From DATLMR01 sp035634255 (lineage in GTDB: Bacteria > Acidobacteriota > Blastocatellia > UBA7656), in contig DASQDI010000070.1 in the NCBI GenBank assembly GCA_035634255.1, forward strand, positions 1 through 13,714: a stretch of 13,714 bases of DNA. Reading direction: 5' to 3'. A program made the position numbers and the translations under genes. This document shows positions 6,229 through 13,714 of this stretch, one piece after another (within the stretch, counting starts at the first letter, position 1; every line of letters begins with the position of its first letter). The notes under the pieces were generated by a model. That model saw nothing but the letters and a program-made list of their open reading frames with translations, did not search any database and had not been told where the DNA came from.

Positions 6229-6273
6229 AATATCTGGGCTGGTATCGGCGTCGGGGGTGCCGGAGTCTTAGGC

Positions 6274-8103
6274 ATGAAAGATTTCAGAGAGGTTGTCACT
6301 GATGATCGCGTGTACGTCTTCGACGGCGCGATGGGCACGATGCTCTACTCGCGCGGCATCTACATCAACCGCTGCTACGACGAGTTGAACCTGACGAGCG
6401 GCGACCTCGTGCTCGGGATACATCGCGATTACATAAAGGCCGGGGCCGACATCATCGAGACCAACACGTACGGCGCGAACCGCGTGAAGCTGGCGGGCTA
6501 CGGCCTCGAAGACAAGGCGCGCGCGATAAACGAGGTGGGCGCGCGCCTCGCGCGCGAGGCGTCGGCGGACCGCGCTTTCGTCGCGGGGGCCATCGGCCCT
6601 CTCGGGATCCGCATAGAGCCTTACGGGCCGACCTCGACCGAGGAGGCGCAGTCCATCTTCCGCGAGCAGGCGGAGGCCCTGCTCGAAGGCGGCGTGGACC
6701 TCTTCATATTCGAAACCTTCTCCGACGTCGCAGAGATTCACCAGGCGCTTATGGCCGTGCGCTCCCTGTGCGACCTGCCTGTGGTCGCGCAGATGACCAT
6801 CCAGAATGACGGCAACACGACCTACGGCACGTCGCCGGAAATCTTCACCAAGAGGCTGGACGAGTGGGGCGCGGACGTGATCGGCCTGAACTGTTCCATC
6901 GGGCCCCACACGATGCTCGAAGCGATAGAGTCGATGAGGCAGGTCACGCGCCGCAAGCTCTCCGCGCAGCCCAACGGCGGGCTGCCGCGGCAGGTGGACG
7001 GGCGCATGTTTTACATGGCTTCGCCCGAGTACATGGCCAAGTACGCCAAGCGGTTGATACAGGCGGGGGCCAAGTTCGTCGGGGGCTGCTGCGGGACCAT
7101 GCCCGAGCACATCAAGCAGATCGCCAACGCCGTGGCCGCGCTCTCGCCGGGCCGCTCCAGCGTGCGGGTCTACGTCGACGAGGAGAAGCCCCTCGACATC
7201 GAGGTGACCCCGCGCGAGCAGAAGTCGAGGTTCGCCGCGAAGATCGCCGCGGGCGAGTTCGTCACCTCGGTCGAGATCGTGCCGCCTAAAGGGTGCGACC
7301 CATCGGGCATGCTCGCGAGCGTCCGCACGCTCAAGGAGGCCGGGGTCGACGCGGTCAACGTCCCCGACGGGCCGCGCGCGCAGTCGCGCATGGGGGTGGT
7401 CGCGGTCTCGACGCTGATAGAGCAGCAGGTGGGCATCGAGTCCGTGATGCATTACTGCTGCCGCGACAGGAACCTGCTCGGGATGACGAGCGACCTTCTG
7501 GGCGCGGCCGGGCTCGGGCTCAGGAACGTCCTCATCATCACCGGGGACCCCCCGAAGATGGGGCCGTACCCGGAGGCGACCGCCGTCTTCGACATCGACT
7601 CCATCGGCCTCGTCAACATGGTCAACCGGCTCAACCACGGCCTCGACATCGGGGGGAACCCGATAGGCAAGCCGACCTCTTTTCACATAGGCGTGGGGGT
7701 CAACCCGTGCGCGGTCGACCTCGACTACGAGCTCCGGCGGTTCGAGTGGAAGGTCGAGGCGGGCGCGGAGTACGCCATCACCCAGCCGACCTTCGACGTT
7801 AAGCAGCTCCGGGGCTTCCTGAAGCGGATCGAGCACTGCCGCATCCCCGTGGTCGCCGGCATATGGCCTCTGGTGAGCTACCGCAACGCGGAGTTCCTGG
7901 CCAACGAGGTGCCTGGCGTGGTCGTCCCGGAGACGGTGCTCGACCGCATGCACCGGATAACGGACAAGGACGCGGCCCGCGAAGAGGGGCTCGCCATCGC
8001 GCGCGAGACCCTGCTCGACGTGCTCGACGTGGTGCAGGGGGTCCAGGTCTCCGCGCCGTTCGGCAGGGTCCAGTACGCGCTCGACGTGTTCTCCGTACTG
8101 TAG
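6274..8103 (+). CDS. Bifunctional homocysteine S-methyltransferase / methylenetetrahydrofolate reductase (YitJ type)
   Basis: A 609-aa fusion. Residues 1-290 are the homocysteine methyltransferase barrel, with F-D-G-A-M-G-T at 16-22 and zinc ligands C207 (GLNCS), C272 and C273 (GGCCG). Residues about 315-600 are the methylenetetrahydrofolate reductase barrel: V-E-I-V-P-P-K-G (333-340) puts E334 at the catalytic Glu, and I-I-T-G-D-P-P (421-427), D-Y-E-L-R-R-F-E-W-K (484-493) and I-T-Q-P-T-F-D (502-508) are the usual folate/flavin motifs. The reductase makes 5-methyl-THF; the barrel moves a methyl group to homocysteine. Bacillus YitJ has the same two domains and lacks a B12 domain. The start has GGAG (6262-6265) 8 nt upstream. 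It is the first gene behind the SAM-II leader, 171 nt after a full metH-type operon begins below SAM control. Which methyl donor it uses cannot be told from sequence. Confidence 0.93.
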   Translation: MKDFREVVTDDRVYVFDGAMGTMLYSRGIYINRCYDELNLTSGDLVLGIHRDYIKAGADIIETNTYGANRVKLAGYGLEDKARAINEVGARLAREASADRAFVAGAIGPLGIRIEPYGPTSTEEAQSIFREQAEALLEGGVDLFIFETFSDVAEIHQALMAVRSLCDLPVVAQMTIQNDGNTTYGTSPEIFTKRLDEWGADVIGLNCSIGPHTMLEAIESMRQVTRRKLSAQPNGGLPRQVDGRMFYMASPEYMAKYAKRLIQAGAKFVGGCCGTMPEHIKQIANAVAALSPGRSSVRVYVDEEKPLDIEVTPREQKSRFAAKIAAGEFVTSVEIVPPKGCDPSGMLASVRTLKEAGVDAVNVPDGPRAQSRMGVVAVSTLIEQQVGIESVMHYCCRDRNLLGMTSDLLGAAGLGLRNVLIITGDPPKMGPYPEATAVFDIDSIGLVNMVNRLNHGLDIGGNPIGKPTSFHIGVGVNPCAVDLDYELRRFEWKVEAGAEYAITQPTFDVKQLRGFLKRIEHCRIPVVAGIWPLVSYRNAEFLANEVPGVVVPETVLDRMHRITDKDAAREEGLAIARETLLDVLDVVQGVQVSAPFGRVQYALDVFSVL

Positions 8104-8212
8104 CCCTGCTTGAAACCCGAGCGGTCGCGGTGTTAGGTTTGATGGCCCGGCTAACGGGCGATCACGTTCTTTGAATATGAACGGGTGAAATCAAGCAGGA
8201 GTAGACCGAGAT

Positions 8213-8716
8213 ATGAGAAAGCGAATCGCGATGCCCATCCTCGCCGGAGCCATGCTGGCGCTGGCCCCGTCGGGGACCGAGCCCTCGAAGGTGAGCATGC
8301 TCGTGCTCCGAAGTTACCTGGACCGGATGGGCGCTCAGTACGTGGCTCACCCGAAGAGCGAGCACACGTTGGTAGTGGCGCGCACGGCGAACGACCGCGC
8401 GGACAGGGTCGACCTTTACGTCGACCTCAGACCGGACAACACCCTCGTGCTGACGGCCTACGCGAAAGAGAAGGGCAGGTACTTCAGCCTTCGTAGGGCC
8501 GCCTCCCGCGAGAAGGTGTTACAGAGGCTGCTGGCGGCGAACCATCATGCGTTCGCCACCTTTTTCGCTGACGAGCAGGAAGACATCGGCGTGCGCTTCA
8601 CCTTCACGACCGAGGACGGGGTCGGGTTCGAATCCTTCCGGGTGGCCGCGACGGAGCTGCTTCGCATAGCGGACGAGTATACCCCCATACTCGAAGATTA
8701 CATGCGCAAGGACTGA
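8213..8716 (+). CDS. Exported YbjN-like protein, copy 1
   Basis: A 167-aa protein of unknown function. MRKR plus a short hydrophobic core with A-L-A at 16-18 suggests a signal peptide cleaved near residue 18. The rest has the order seen in YbjN/type III chaperone-like domains: an initial helix (VLRSYLDRMGAQY), central beta strands (VDLYVDLRPDNTLVLTAYA), a helix with L-L-x-A-N, then F-F-A-D-E-Q-E-D-I-G, then a C-terminal helix with L-L-R-I-A-D-E-Y-x-P. The family call is by pattern only. AGGAG (8197-8201) is 11 nt before the ATG, rather far. It lies 109 bp after the yitJ-like stop; a small GCCCG/CGGGC hairpin (8145-8149 with 8155-8159) is in the gap but lacks a T-run. It is paralogous to the next gene. 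Confidence 0.7.
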   Translation: MRKRIAMPILAGAMLALAPSGTEPSKVSMLVLRSYLDRMGAQYVAHPKSEHTLVVARTANDRADRVDLYVDLRPDNTLVLTAYAKEKGRYFSLRRAASREKVLQRLLAANHHAFATFFADEQEDIGVRFTFTTEDGVGFESFRVAATELLRIADEYTPILEDYMRKD

Positions 8717-8751
8717 GTGAGAACGGCGAAGAGGCGCATGGAGGTGATCTC

Positions 8752-9345
8752 ATGAATAACCGATTATTGATTACGGCCCCCCTCGCGCTCGCGCTCGCGG
8801 CCGGCCCCGCGGCGGCGCAGCAGGCCGAGCCGCAAACGCCGCCCAGAGTGACGCGGCCCTCGCCGCGCCCGGCCTTCGCCGAAGTGACTCGGCGCAACCT
8901 GCAGCGCATCGGCGCAACCGTCGACGAGGGCAAGAGCACGGCCGACATGGTCGTGTCTGTCTACGTCGACGACAAAGGCGCGAAGACCACAGTGGTCATC
9001 ATCAACGACCGCGGCAAGAACCTGCTCGGCTTCTACATCTACAACTTCGGCAACCTGAAGAGGGCCGCCAAGCGCGAGGACGTTTACAAGTACCTGCTCT
9101 CGGCCAACGACGCTATAACCATCGGCAGCTTCTTCGTCGATGGCGACGAGGACATCGGTTACAAGTACCTCGTCAACGGCTGGCAGTCGCTCTCCCAGTC
9201 GTCGTTCGAGTCCGTCTACCTGACCATGATCGCCGTCACGCGCGACCGCCGCCCGGAGATAAGGGAGATCATCGCGGCTTCCGGCAAGGACGAGAGCGCG
9301 AGCGAAGCGAAGAAGACTTCGGAAGAGAAGCCGCCCGAACTTTAA
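8752..9345 (+). CDS. Exported YbjN-like protein, copy 2
   Basis: A 197-aa protein behind a textbook GGAGGTGAT (8740-8748), 35 bp after copy 1. Residues 1-22 form a clear Sec signal peptide ending in A-A-A before QQ, followed by a Pro/Arg-rich linker to about 42. The domain then aligns with copy 1: R-x-x-L-x-R-I-G-A, an A-A-K-R-E-D-V helix (A-A-S-R-E-K-V in copy 1), L-L-S-A-N-D, F-F-V-D-G-D-E-D-I-G, and an S-F-E-S-V helix. A charged Lys/Glu/Ser tail closes the protein (after about residue 175). The shared blocks in the same order show a local duplication, now well diverged. Role unknown; position between two methionine-synthesis genes suggests co-expression rather than a proven job in the pathway. 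Confidence 0.7.
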   Translation: MNNRLLITAPLALALAAGPAAAQQAEPQTPPRVTRPSPRPAFAEVTRRNLQRIGATVDEGKSTADMVVSVYVDDKGAKTTVVIINDRGKNLLGFYIYNFGNLKRAAKREDVYKYLLSANDAITIGSFFVDGDEDIGYKYLVNGWQSLSQSSFESVYLTMIAVTRDRRPEIREIIAASGKDESASEAKKTSEEKPPEL

Positions 9346-9358
9346 TGATTAGCTGGCA

Positions 9359-9381
9359 GAGGCGGGCGAGCCGCCCGCCTC
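9359..9381 (+). other. Strong 10-bp hairpin in the metH leader
   Basis: Bases 9359-9368 pair perfectly with 9372-9381 around an AGC loop; eight of the ten pairs are G-C. It ends 24 nt before the metH ATG. Bases after it are C-rich with only TTTT later (9399-9402), so it is not a convincing terminator. It could limit ribosome loading, attenuate, or mark an RNA processing site. Confidence 0.6.
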
Positions 9382-9405
9382 CCCACACCGACCCCCGGTT
9401 TTATT

Positions 9406-12400
9406 ATGAACGAGCGACAGGAACGCACAAAGCTTCTGGAAGAGTCGTTGGCCGAACGCATCCTCGTGTTCGACGGGGCCACGGGGACCGCGATACAGGC
9501 CCATAACCTCACGGCCGACGATTTCGGCGGCCCGCACCTCGAAGGCTGCAACGAGTACCTCGTCGTCACGCGGCCCGACGTGGTCCTCGACATCCACCGC
9601 GGCTACCTCGAAGCCGGGGCCGACATCATCGAGACCGACACGTTCGGGGGCACTTCGATAGTGCTGGCGGAGTACGGCCTACAGGGCCGCGTCTTCGAGC
9701 TTAATAAGAGGGCGGCGGAACTGGCGCGGCAGGCCGCGTCGGAGCTCTCCTCCGGAAAGCCGCGCTTCGTCGCGGGCTCGATGGGCCCGACCACGAAGGC
9801 CATCTCGGTCACGGGCGGGGTCACTTTCGACGAGCTGATTGAGGCCTTCCACGGCCAGGCCGAAGGGCTGGTCGCGGGCGGCGCGGACATCCTGATCCTC
9901 GAAACGGCGCAGGACACGCGCAACGTCAAGGCCGGGCTGATAGGCATATGGCGGCTCTTCGAAGAGATCGGCTACCGCGTGCCCGTGATGGTGTCGGGCA
10001 CCATCGAGGCCACCGGCACCATGCTCGGGGGGCAGTCGGTCGAAGCCTTCGCGACATCTATAATGCACGCGGACCTGCTGGCGGTCGGGCTCAACTGCGC
10101 GACCGGGCCGGAATTCATGACCGATCACGTGCGCAGCCTGTCAGCCCTGGCGGAGACCCGCGTCTCCTGCATCCCGAACGCAGGCCTCCCCAACGAGGAC
10201 GGCCTCTACCTTGAGACCCCCGAAGGCTTCGCCTCCACCATCGAGCGCTTCGTCGACCACGGCTGGCTGAACTTCGTGGGGGGATGCTGCGGGACGACCT
10301 CCGAGCATGTGCGCGCGCTCGCGCGGATGGTCGAGGGCAAGCGCCCCCGCCTGACCGTGCGGCACGAGCGCACGCTCTTTTCCGGCATAGATTTCGTCGA
10401 GGCGAGCGAGGACCAGCGCCCGCTCATAGTCGGGGAGCGCACCAACGAAGTCGGCTCGCGCAAGTTCAAGCGGCTCATCACGGAAGAGAAATTCGAAGAG
10501 GCGAGCGAGATAGCCCGGCAGCAGGCCAAGGGCGGCGCGCAGATAATCGACGTGAATCTTCAGAACGCCGACCGCGACGAGTTGCGCGACATCGACCTCT
10601 TCTACGACCACCTGATTCGGAAGGTCCGCATGCCGATCATGATCGACACGACGGACCCGGTCTCCATCGAGCGGGCGCTCACCTACTGTCAAGGCAAGTC
10701 GATCATCAACTCGATAAACCTCGAAGACGGGCTGGAAAAATTCGACCGCGTCACGCCGCTCGCCCGCCGGTACGGGGCGGCTCTGATAGTCGGCTGCATA
10801 GACGAGGACAAGGAGCAGGCGCAGGCCATCACGCGCGAGCGGAAGCTGGAAGTCGCGAAGCGGAGCTATAAACTGCTCACGGAAGATTACGGCATCCGCC
10901 CGGACGACATAATCTTCGACCCGCTCGTCTTCCCCTGCGCGACCGGGGACCAGAACTACGTCGGCAGCGCCGTCGAGACCATCGAGGGCGTGCGCCTCAT
11001 CAAACAGGAACTGCCGCGAGCGAAGACCATCCTCGGGATCAGCAACGTCTCCTTCGGCCTCCCCGACACGGGAAGGGAGGTGCTCAACTCGGTCTTCCTC
11101 TACCACTGCACTAAGGCCGGGCTCGATCTCGCCATCGTCAATTCCGAAAAGCTCGAAAGGTACGCCTCCATCCCGGAGGAGGAGCGGAGGCTCGCCGAAG
11201 ACCTCCTTTGGAATCGCGGGGACGACCCCATAGCCGCTTTCGCCGCGCACTTCCGGGGGGCGACCTCGCGCGCGAAGAAGAACGCGAGCGACCTCCCGCT
11301 CGACGAGCGGCTCGCCGGTTACATAATCGAGGGCACCAAAGAAGGGCTCGTCGAAGACCTGAACCTGAAGCTCAAAGAGGCCGCGCCCCTCGACATCATC
11401 AACGGCCCTCTGATGTCGGGCATGGGCGAAGTGGGCCGGCTCTTCAACAACAACGAGCTTATAGTGGCCGAAGTGCTCCAGAGCGCCGAGGCGATGAAGG
11501 CCGCGGTCTCCCACCTTGAGCAGTTCATGGAGAAGAGTGACACGAGCGCGCGCGGCAAGATACTGCTGGCGACGGTCAAGGGCGACGTTCACGACATAGG
11601 CAAGAACCTCGTCGACATCATCCTCTCGAACAACGGGTACGAGGTCGTGAACCTTGGCATCAAAGTCCCGCCCGAGGCCCTGATTCAGGCCGCCCGCGAG
11701 CACAGGCCCGACGCCATCGGATTGTCCGGCCTGCTCGTGAAGTCTGCGCAGCAGATGGTCATCACGGCCGGGGACCTGAAAGATTCGGGGATCGACCTGC
11801 CCCTGATCGTCGGCGGCGCGGCGCTCTCGAACAAATTCACGCGGGCGCGGATCGCCCCGGCCTATGGCGGCACGGTCCTCTACGCCAACGACGCGATGAG
11901 CGGGCTGGCCCTGCTGAATAAGGTGATGGACTCTGAGGCGCGCGCGCAGCTTGAGGCCGACCTGCTCGCGAGCGACCTCGGCCCCGTCGCGAGCGCGCGC
12001 GAGGAGCCTTCGGCCGAGACCGAGCAGCGGAGCTCGAAGATATCTCTTGAAGTGCCCATGCCCCCGATCCCCGACCTCTCGCGCCACGTGATCGAGGCCG
12101 AGGACCTCGACGAAATCTGGAGCTACATAAATCCGCAGATGCTTTACGGCAGGCACATGGGCCTGCGCGGGAGGTTCACGGAGCTTCTGGCTGCGGGCGA
12201 CAGGCGCGCGGTCGAGCTTGAAGAGAAGATCGAGCGGGTCAAGGAAGAGTGCCGGGCCGGCAAGATGCGCGCGCGCGCGGTCTGGCAGTTCTTCGAGGCC
12301 GAGCCCGAAGGCAACCGCATCCACGTCTTCGCGGGTGAGGGCTCCGACGCCCCAATCGAGACGTTTACCTTCCCGCGACAGAGGAAGCCGGACGGGGTGG

Positions 12401-12900
12401 CCTTGAGCGATCTAGTTCTGCCCGCCGCGCGCGACGAGCAGGGGAGAGTCGTCGGGCGCGACCACGTGGCTATGTTCGTGACGACTGCCGGGGAAGGCAT
12501 CCGCGAGCTCGCGGAGGCGGCCAAAGAGTCGGGCGAGTACCTGCGCTCGTACGCCCTGCAAGCGCTCGCGCTCGAAACGGCGGAGGCCGCCGCCGAGTGG
12601 GTCCACTCCCGGTTGCGCGCTCTGTGGGGGTTCCCCGACCCCGAAGACTTGTCGCGGCAGGCCCTGTTTCAGGCCCGTTATCGCGGGAAGCGGTATTCGT
12701 TCGGGTACCCGGCCTGCCCGGACCTCGAATCACAGGCGGGACTCTTCCGCCTGCTCCGGCCCGAAGAGATCGGGGTCCAATTGACGGAAGGCTTCATGAT
12801 GGAGCCCGAAGCCTCCGTCTCGGCCCTCGTCTTCCACCACCCGGACGCGGCCTACTTCTCGGTCGGGGCGCAGGAGATGGCGGAAGCGACAGCCGACTGA
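9406..12900 (+). CDS. metH: Cobalamin-dependent methionine synthase
   Basis: A full-length 1164-aa enzyme that transfers methyl from 5-methyl-THF to homocysteine through B12. Domains in order: homocysteine barrel (1-310) with zinc ligands C231, C294 and C295; pterin-binding barrel (about 335-620) with E-R-T-N at 344-347 and D-V-N-L-Q-N at 382-387; B12 cap (about 630-715); B12-binding domain (about 717-850) with D-V-H-D-I-G-K-N at 727-734, H729 being the axial cobalt ligand, and S-G-L-L at 774-777; activation domain (about 890-1164) with R-Y-S-F-G-Y-P-A-C-P-D at 1096-1106 for reactivation by SAM. E. coli MetH is 1227 aa. The ATG places 19 residues before the first conserved strand, as expected. 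No Shine-Dalgarno is visible (C-rich then GGTTTTATT), unlike the neighbours. No cobalamin riboswitch precedes it. It is probably the last gene of the SAM-II transcript. Confidence 0.96.
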   Translation: MNERQERTKLLEESLAERILVFDGATGTAIQAHNLTADDFGGPHLEGCNEYLVVTRPDVVLDIHRGYLEAGADIIETDTFGGTSIVLAEYGLQGRVFELNKRAAELARQAASELSSGKPRFVAGSMGPTTKAISVTGGVTFDELIEAFHGQAEGLVAGGADILILETAQDTRNVKAGLIGIWRLFEEIGYRVPVMVSGTIEATGTMLGGQSVEAFATSIMHADLLAVGLNCATGPEFMTDHVRSLSALAETRVSCIPNAGLPNEDGLYLETPEGFASTIERFVDHGWLNFVGGCCGTTSEHVRALARMVEGKRPRLTVRHERTLFSGIDFVEASEDQRPLIVGERTNEVGSRKFKRLITEEKFEEASEIARQQAKGGAQIIDVNLQNADRDELRDIDLFYDHLIRKVRMPIMIDTTDPVSIERALTYCQGKSIINSINLEDGLEKFDRVTPLARRYGAALIVGCIDEDKEQAQAITRERKLEVAKRSYKLLTEDYGIRPDDIIFDPLVFPCATGDQNYVGSAVETIEGVRLIKQELPRAKTILGISNVSFGLPDTGREVLNSVFLYHCTKAGLDLAIVNSEKLERYASIPEEERRLAEDLLWNRGDDPIAAFAAHFRGATSRAKKNASDLPLDERLAGYIIEGTKEGLVEDLNLKLKEAAPLDIINGPLMSGMGEVGRLFNNNELIVAEVLQSAEAMKAAVSHLEQFMEKSDTSARGKILLATVKGDVHDIGKNLVDIILSNNGYEVVNLGIKVPPEALIQAAREHRPDAIGLSGLLVKSAQQMVITAGDLKDSGIDLPLIVGGAALSNKFTRARIAPAYGGTVLYANDAMSGLALLNKVMDSEARAQLEADLLASDLGPVASAREEPSAETEQRSSKISLEVPMPPIPDLSRHVIEAEDLDEIWSYINPQMLYGRHMGLRGRFTELLAAGDRRAVELEEKIERVKEECRAGKMRARAVWQFFEAEPEGNRIHVFAGEGSDAPIETFTFPRQRKPDGVALSDLVLPAARDEQGRVVGRDHVAMFVTTAGEGIRELAEAAKESGEYLRSYALQALALETAEAAAEWVHSRLRALWGFPDPEDLSRQALFQARYRGKRYSFGYPACPDLESQAGLFRLLRPEEIGVQLTEGFMMEPEASVSALVFHHPDAAYFSVGAQEMAEATAD

Positions 12901-12927
12901 GATCGAGAGTACGTGAAGCGATAAAAA

Positions 12928-12958
12928 AGCCGGCCCTGAGAAGGCCGGCTCTTTTTTT
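12928..12958. terminator. Bidirectional intrinsic terminator between metH and the protease
   Basis: AGCCGGCC (12928-12935) pairs with GGCCGGCT (12943-12950) around a 7-nt loop. An A-run precedes it (12923-12928) and a T-run follows (12952-12958), so it can serve both converging genes. Confidence 0.92.
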
Positions 12959-12974
12959 GTGAGGCCGAAGAATA

Positions 12975-13714
12975 TTAGAAGGCGGTGAAGGTGTCCGTGT
13001 AGACGGTCTTCACGCGCAGGCCGTCGATCCTCTTCGGCAGGCGGGGATGCAAGCCCGTCGTCTCATCGACGTATACGACCAGGATCGGCTCGCCCGCGTT
13101 GTCGTCGGCCGAGCTTACGCCGAAGCCGATGACGGACGGCCTCGACATGATCCTGTTCTCGTTCTTCTCCTTGATTCTCGACGCGCGGGCCATCGCCTCT
13201 TCGGAGAGGCCGGGCAGGTCCTCATTCAGCTCGAAGTTAGACGCCGTGCATGTGCTCCCCACGAAGCTCACGGTCCGGCCCAGAGAGGAGCTGATCCTGC
13301 TGAGCACCTGACTGATCGGGTTGCCGATGGTTGAGGTGCTGCTGCCGGCGAAGAGCAGGGCCACCGGGCGCGGGCAAGTGCCGCGGGTCACGATGAGCGA
13401 GCCGGAATCGCCGCCCGCGCTGAACGAGCTGCTTCCTACCACCACCTGATTCGTGAAGGTGAAGATGGGGCCGGTAGTCGAGCCGCAACTACCATACCTG
13501 ACGCTGACGGTCGTGTTGATCGAGCTGATTGTCCCCGTCGTGTGACCGGTCGTGCGCCCGCTCTTTTGCACCGCGAGCCCGATGGCCGGGGTCCTGACGA
13601 CGCTGCTGATCGTGCCGATGTCTTCGATGGCGCCGGTCGCGTCCATCGTCCCCGTGCGCAACTGCGCGATGGCCGCGTCGACGTTCGAGCTGAGCGCGGG
13701 AGCCACCGTGAAGT
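12975..13714 (-). CDS. Nal1-like trypsin-fold serine protease (C-terminal part, runs off right edge)
   Basis: The last 246 or so codons of a gene that continues past base 13714; the frame is open to the edge. The visible part starts inside the protease: an Asp in S-N-V-D-A-A-I-A, then K-S-G-R-T-T-G-H-T-T-G, then G-G-D-S-G-S with the nucleophilic serine, then L-L-F-A-G-S-S and N-P-I. This order matches NAL1-type S1 peptidases; the catalytic His would lie off the window. Two cysteines flank the core. After the protease comes an acidic linker (E-L-N-E-D-L-P-G) and a module with V-I-G-F-G-V, P-I-L-V-V-Y-V-D and P-K-R-I-D-G-L-R-V-K-T, ending in T-F-T-A-F. That module usually sits before the protease in such proteins. 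Likely exported or surface-linked, but the N-terminus is not seen. Confidence 0.78.
   Translation of the reverse strand, partial: FTVAPALSSNVDAAIAQLRTGTMDATGAIEDIGTISSVVRTPAIGLAVQKSGRTTGHTTGTISSINTTVSVRYGSCGSTTGPIFTFTNQVVVGSSSFSAGGDSGSLIVTRGTCPRPVALLFAGSSTSTIGNPISQVLSRISSSLGRTVSFVGSTCTASNFELNEDLPGLSEEAMARASRIKEKNENRIMSRPSVIGFGVSSADDNAGEPILVVYVDETTGLHPRLPKRIDGLRVKTVYTDTFTAF

Noticed and set aside
6268..7953. A 561-codon open frame on the minus strand
   Set aside because: It lies antisense across the yitJ-like gene, whose motifs are intact; the antisense translation is an Arg/Asp/Val/His-rich composition without motifs, as expected from GC-rich codon bias.
9346..9405. Cobalamin riboswitch before metH
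   Set aside because: The 60-bp gap is far too short and lacks a B12-box; nothing similar lies before the yitJ-like gene.
10141..12324. A 727-codon open frame on the minus strand
   Set aside because: Mirror frame of metH with the same biased composition, no ribosome site and no recognisable domain.
1..13714. CRISPR array, tRNA, rRNA, insertion sequence or prophage
   Set aside because: No regularly spaced repeats, cloverleaf sequences, transposase motifs or phage genes were seen on either strand.

Overview
This is a GC-rich bacterial window, most likely from an Acidobacteriota chromosome (perhaps Blastocatellia) or a metagenome contig. That placement is inference. It rests on the mix of secreted unknown proteins, a VWA-type secreted protein start, a Nal1-like serine protease, and yitJ-like and metH genes in a GC-rich background. 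There is no rRNA or tRNA gene, transposase, phage gene or CRISPR array in view.

Left part (1-3219). On the minus strand lie the first 55 codons of an exported, probably VWA-domain protein (runs off the left edge, TTG start) and a complete crotonase. The crotonase carries the three acidic residues typical of delta3,5-delta2,4-dienoyl-CoA isomerase. A divergent promoter region leads into a plus-strand pair: a DUF1579-like protein and a LysC-type aspartate kinase.

Middle (3220-6040). A 304-bp spacer contains an AT-rich island with a 15-nt direct repeat. It precedes a 145-aa secreted precursor whose last 45 residues hold eight cysteines in an order resembling cysteine-stabilised alpha-beta (CSab) defensins and long-chain scorpion toxins. 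A ferredoxin-type reading of the first four cysteines is the main rival. A 629-aa secreted, helix-rich protein of unknown function follows.

Methionine region (6041-12960). A promoter-like site leads into a well-supported SAM-II riboswitch. Behind the aptamer is a perfect 10-bp terminator hairpin, and the aptamer's conserved GCTAA strand can also pair with that terminator, so transcriptional attenuation by SAM is a coherent model. Downstream on one strand are a homocysteine methyltransferase/methylenetetrahydrofolate reductase fusion (YitJ type), two exported paralogues resembling the YbjN fold, and full-length cobalamin-dependent methionine synthase (metH). No strong terminator is seen until the bidirectional one at 12928-12958, so one SAM-controlled transcript is plausible. 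The aspartate kinase upstream feeds the same amino-acid family (Lys/Thr/Met).

Right edge (12975-13714). The C-terminal part of a Nal1-like trypsin-fold protease is on the minus strand. It has an unusual domain after the protease core and continues beyond the window.

Most worth following up: the SAM-II/terminator switch, the CSab-like secreted peptide with its repeat-bearing upstream region, and the two exported YbjN-like proteins inside a methionine operon.
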